Positions 8,077-8,879 of a DNA stretch of 8,879 nt are shown here, piece after piece. Origin of the DNA: CAZLNO01 sp964561005. GTDB taxonomy: Bacteria > Pseudomonadota > Alphaproteobacteria > Kiloniellales > Rhodovibrionaceae. A program made the translations under genes and the position numbers. The notes beneath the pieces are model-generated. The model was not told the origin of the DNA. It made no database searches and saw only the letters and a list, made by a program, of their open reading frames with translations. The stretch is taken from assembly GCA_964561005.1 (NCBI GenBank), contig CAZLNO010000130.1, positions 1-8,879 on the forward strand, given 5' to 3'. Position 1 is the stretch's first letter. Every line of letters starts with the position of its first letter.

Positions 8077-8131
8077 TTGACCTGCGCGACAAGAGTGCGC
8101 AACCTCTTGTCTGGAAAGAGGAACCGGTTTC
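8077..8131 (+). promoter_or_regulatory. ccdAB leader/operator region with interlocking inverted repeats
   Basis: The 91-bp spacer before ccdA holds a TTGACC (-35-like, 8077-8082) without a clear -10. It is followed by an 8-bp perfect inverted repeat, GACAAGAG (8088-8095) and CTCTTGTC (8104-8111), around an 8-base spacer. CCTCTT (8103-8108) can also pair with AAGAGG (8116-8121), which is part of the ccdA Shine-Dalgarno. The palindrome AACCGGTT lies at 8122-8129. CcdA proteins bind DNA and repress their own operon, so operator half-sites are expected here; an RNA hairpin is the other reading. Confidence 0.5.
8115..8122 (+). promoter_or_regulatory. Ribosome-binding site of ccdA
   Basis: AAAGAGGA sits about 10 bases upstream of ATG 8132 and fixes the ccdA start. 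Six of its bases (AAGAGG) are complementary to CCTCTT at 8103-8108 with a 7-base loop, so the site could be masked in the transcript. Confidence 0.6.
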
Positions 8132-8380
8132 ATGGTCAAGGTCGCGCAACACGCGTCGTCCGGAAAGCAGGTGACCCATGTGGCGATCCGGACGGATCTT
8201 CTCACCACCGCGCGGGAACTGGGACTAAGCATCTCCAGCGCCGCCGAGGGCGGTCTCGAACGCGCGATCGCCGAGGCGCGGGAAGCGCGCTGGCGCGAAG
8301 AGAACCGGGAAGCCATCGACAGCGCCAACGCCTACGTCGAACGCCACGGCCTGCCGCTGGAACGCTATCGCCGGTTCTGA
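8132..8380 (+). CDS. ccdA: Type II antitoxin, CcdA family
   Basis: CcdA neutralises the gyrase toxin CcdB and, with it, represses the operon. The 82-residue protein has the family layout. A ribbon-helix-helix DNA-binding part lies at about 14-46, with the strand VTHVAIRTDLL followed by TARELGLSISSAAEGGLERAI. The C-terminal toxin-wrapping segment at about 47-82 includes EARWREENREAIDSANAYV and GLPLERYRRF. F-plasmid CcdA is 72 residues; the additional residues here are at the basic N-terminus. The ATG is fixed by AAAGAGGA ten bases upstream. The stop and the ccdB start share one base (TGATG), giving the usual antitoxin-first coupled arrangement. Codons ending in A or T are more frequent than in rlmN, suggesting later acquisition. 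Confidence 0.93.
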   Translation: MVKVAQHASSGKQVTHVAIRTDLLTTARELGLSISSAAEGGLERAIAEAREARWREENREAIDSANAYVERHGLPLERYRRF

Positions 8381-8679
8381 TGGCGCGTTTCGACGTCGAT
8401 CCGCATCCAGACGACTACGGATACCTTCTCGACGTCCAGGCGACGATGTTCGCGGAGTACAATACCCGTGTCGTCGTGCCGCTTGTACCTGCGAAAGACG
8501 CACCAAAGCCCGCCGAACGCCTCAACCCGGTCATGCAGGTGGGCGATGTCGAGGTTGTGATGTTGACGCAGCTCTTGTCGGCTGTGCCCGTCAGCATCCT
8601 GCGCTCCCCCGTGACCACGTTTGAAGGCCATCATTCGACAATCGTCGACGCGATCGACTTTCTGCTCCAGGGATTCTGA
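8380..8679 (+). CDS. ccdB: Type II toxin, CcdB family (DNA gyrase inhibitor)
   Basis: CcdB binds the GyrA dimer and traps gyrase on cut DNA when not covered by CcdA. The 99-residue protein (F CcdB has 101) shows LLDVQ (16-20), RVVVPL (30-35), LNPVMQVGD (48-56), VPVSILRSPV (69-78) and a last helix IVDAIDFLLQGF. In F CcdB the final three residues Trp-Gly-Ile are critical for killing; here they are Gln-Gly-Phe, so the Trp is missing though Gly is kept. Chromosomal homologues vary here, so activity cannot be judged from this alone. The frame is intact. The start ATG at 8380 overlaps the ccdA stop by one base, so translation is coupled. About a quarter of its codons end in A or T, unlike its neighbours. 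Confidence 0.93.
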   Translation: MARFDVDPHPDDYGYLLDVQATMFAEYNTRVVVPLVPAKDAPKPAERLNPVMQVGDVEVVMLTQLLSAVPVSILRSPVTTFEGHHSTIVDAIDFLLQGF

Positions 8680-8726
8680 TGCTGGCCGTGCTTACGGGTC
8701 GAGGCAAGGGAATTGCCAATTCCTAA
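8679..8726 (+). CDS. Possible 15-codon leader-like mini-ORF coupled to ccdB
   Basis: The ccdB stop reads TGATG, giving a new ATG at 8679 that opens a frame of 15 codons (MLAVLTGRGKGIANS) ending in TAA at 8724-8726. The junction TTCTGATG is identical to that between ccdA and ccdB. The frame crosses the left arm of the inverted repeats in front of argG and ends before the right arm and the argG promoter. It may be translated by reinitiation. It may equally be a chance frame: it is very short and has only one Arg codon, so it is not an obvious arginine attenuator peptide. Confidence 0.2.
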   Translation: MLAVLTGRGKGIANS

Positions 8727-8740
8727 CACCCTCCCTTGCC
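8703..8740. repeat. Nested inverted repeats upstream of argG
   Basis: Three dyads overlap. A 9-bp pair GGCAAGGGA (8703-8711) and TCCCTTGCC (8732-8740) has a 20-base loop. A 15-bp palindrome GGAATTG-C-CAATTCC occupies 8709-8723. A 5-bp pair GGCAA (8703-8707) and TTGCC (8713-8717) has a 5-base loop. They cannot all form at once. The right arm runs into the -35 element of the argG promoter, which favours an operator or a switchable RNA/DNA structure. There is no T-run after the stem, so it is not a standard intrinsic terminator. Confidence 0.6.
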
Positions 8741-8763
8741 CCACGGCGCGCAATCCCTATACT
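8736..8763 (+). promoter_or_regulatory. Predicted sigma-70-type promoter of argG
   Basis: TTGCCC at 8736-8741 and TATACT at 8758-8763 are separated by 16 bases and match the housekeeping consensus at 4/6 and 5/6 positions. TATACT stands out in a very GC-rich background. Transcription would start near 8770, leaving a leader of about 50 bases before the argG ATG. The -35 overlaps the right arm of an inverted repeat. Confidence 0.6.
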
Positions 8764-8819
8764 CGCGCGCCGATCGGCGGCTGTTTTCCACGCAACGACG
8801 AACCAGCGACGGGGCCCTG

Positions 8820-8879
8820 ATGAGCGACGTGAACAAGGTCGTGCTCGCCTATTCCGGCGGGCTCGACACCTCCGTCATC
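8820..8879 (+). CDS. argG: Argininosuccinate synthase, N-terminal 20 codons (truncated by window edge)
   Basis: ArgG joins citrulline and aspartate using ATP to form argininosuccinate, the penultimate step of arginine synthesis. Only 20 residues are present, but AYSGGLDTSVI at residues 10-20 is the ATP-pyrophosphatase P-loop in the form specific to argininosuccinate synthases, and it occurs at the expected distance from the N-terminus. The ATG at 8820 is preceded by GACGGGG about 6 bases upstream, a modest ribosome-binding site, and by a predicted promoter at 8736-8763. The gene therefore seems to be expressed on its own rather than only by read-through from ccdB. The rest of the gene lies beyond the window. 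Confidence 0.93.
   Translation, partial: MSDVNKVVLAYSGGLDTSVI

Noticed and set aside
8703..8740. Intrinsic terminator for ccdAB
   Set aside because: The stem has a 20-base loop and is followed by CCACGGCGCG instead of a T-run, and its right arm overlaps the argG -35.

Overview
The window looks like a chromosomal segment of a very GC-rich Gram-negative bacterium, most likely an alphaproteobacterium (Rhodospirillales-like). The inference rests on strong G/C preference at third codon positions, an IalB-family periplasmic protein, a short SPOUT RNA methylase, and rlmN followed at a short distance by argG. All assignments come from reading the sequence; no database search was run.

Layout. At 1-2220 (+) lie the 3' half of an acetoacetyl-CoA synthetase gene and, 7 bp later, a fold-type I PLP aminotransferase. 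They converge on a three-gene minus-strand cluster (5540 down to 2239). In transcription order this is a class 3 (Rhizobium etli type) L-asparaginase, a zinc-free quinone oxidoreductase-like MDR protein, and a SAM methyltransferase with an extra C-terminal domain. The last two are joined by a 4-bp GTGA overlap. Divergent from the cluster, at 5641-6758 (+), are a TrmH/SpoU RNA methylase and a secreted IalB-family protein. A 100-N scaffold gap (6761-6860) follows, then rlmN (6886-8040), a ccdA-ccdB toxin-antitoxin pair (8132-8679) and the first 20 codons of argG (8820 to the window edge).

How the genes relate. The AacS, aminotransferase, asparaginase and ArgG genes are ordinary carbon and nitrogen metabolism; asparaginase makes aspartate and ArgG consumes it. 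TrmH and RlmN modify RNA. The ccdAB pair looks like a later insertion between rlmN and argG: its codon use is visibly more A/T-ending, and both flanking spacers are rich in short inverted repeats.

No clearly new multi-gene system is visible. The points most worth a second look are the interlocking repeats around the ccdA ribosome-binding site, the nested dyads in front of argG, a 15-codon mini-ORF coupled to ccdB that runs into those dyads, and the two-domain methyltransferase in the asparaginase cluster. No stretch longer than 300 bases lacks a gene. No tRNA, rRNA, CRISPR array or insertion sequence was seen.
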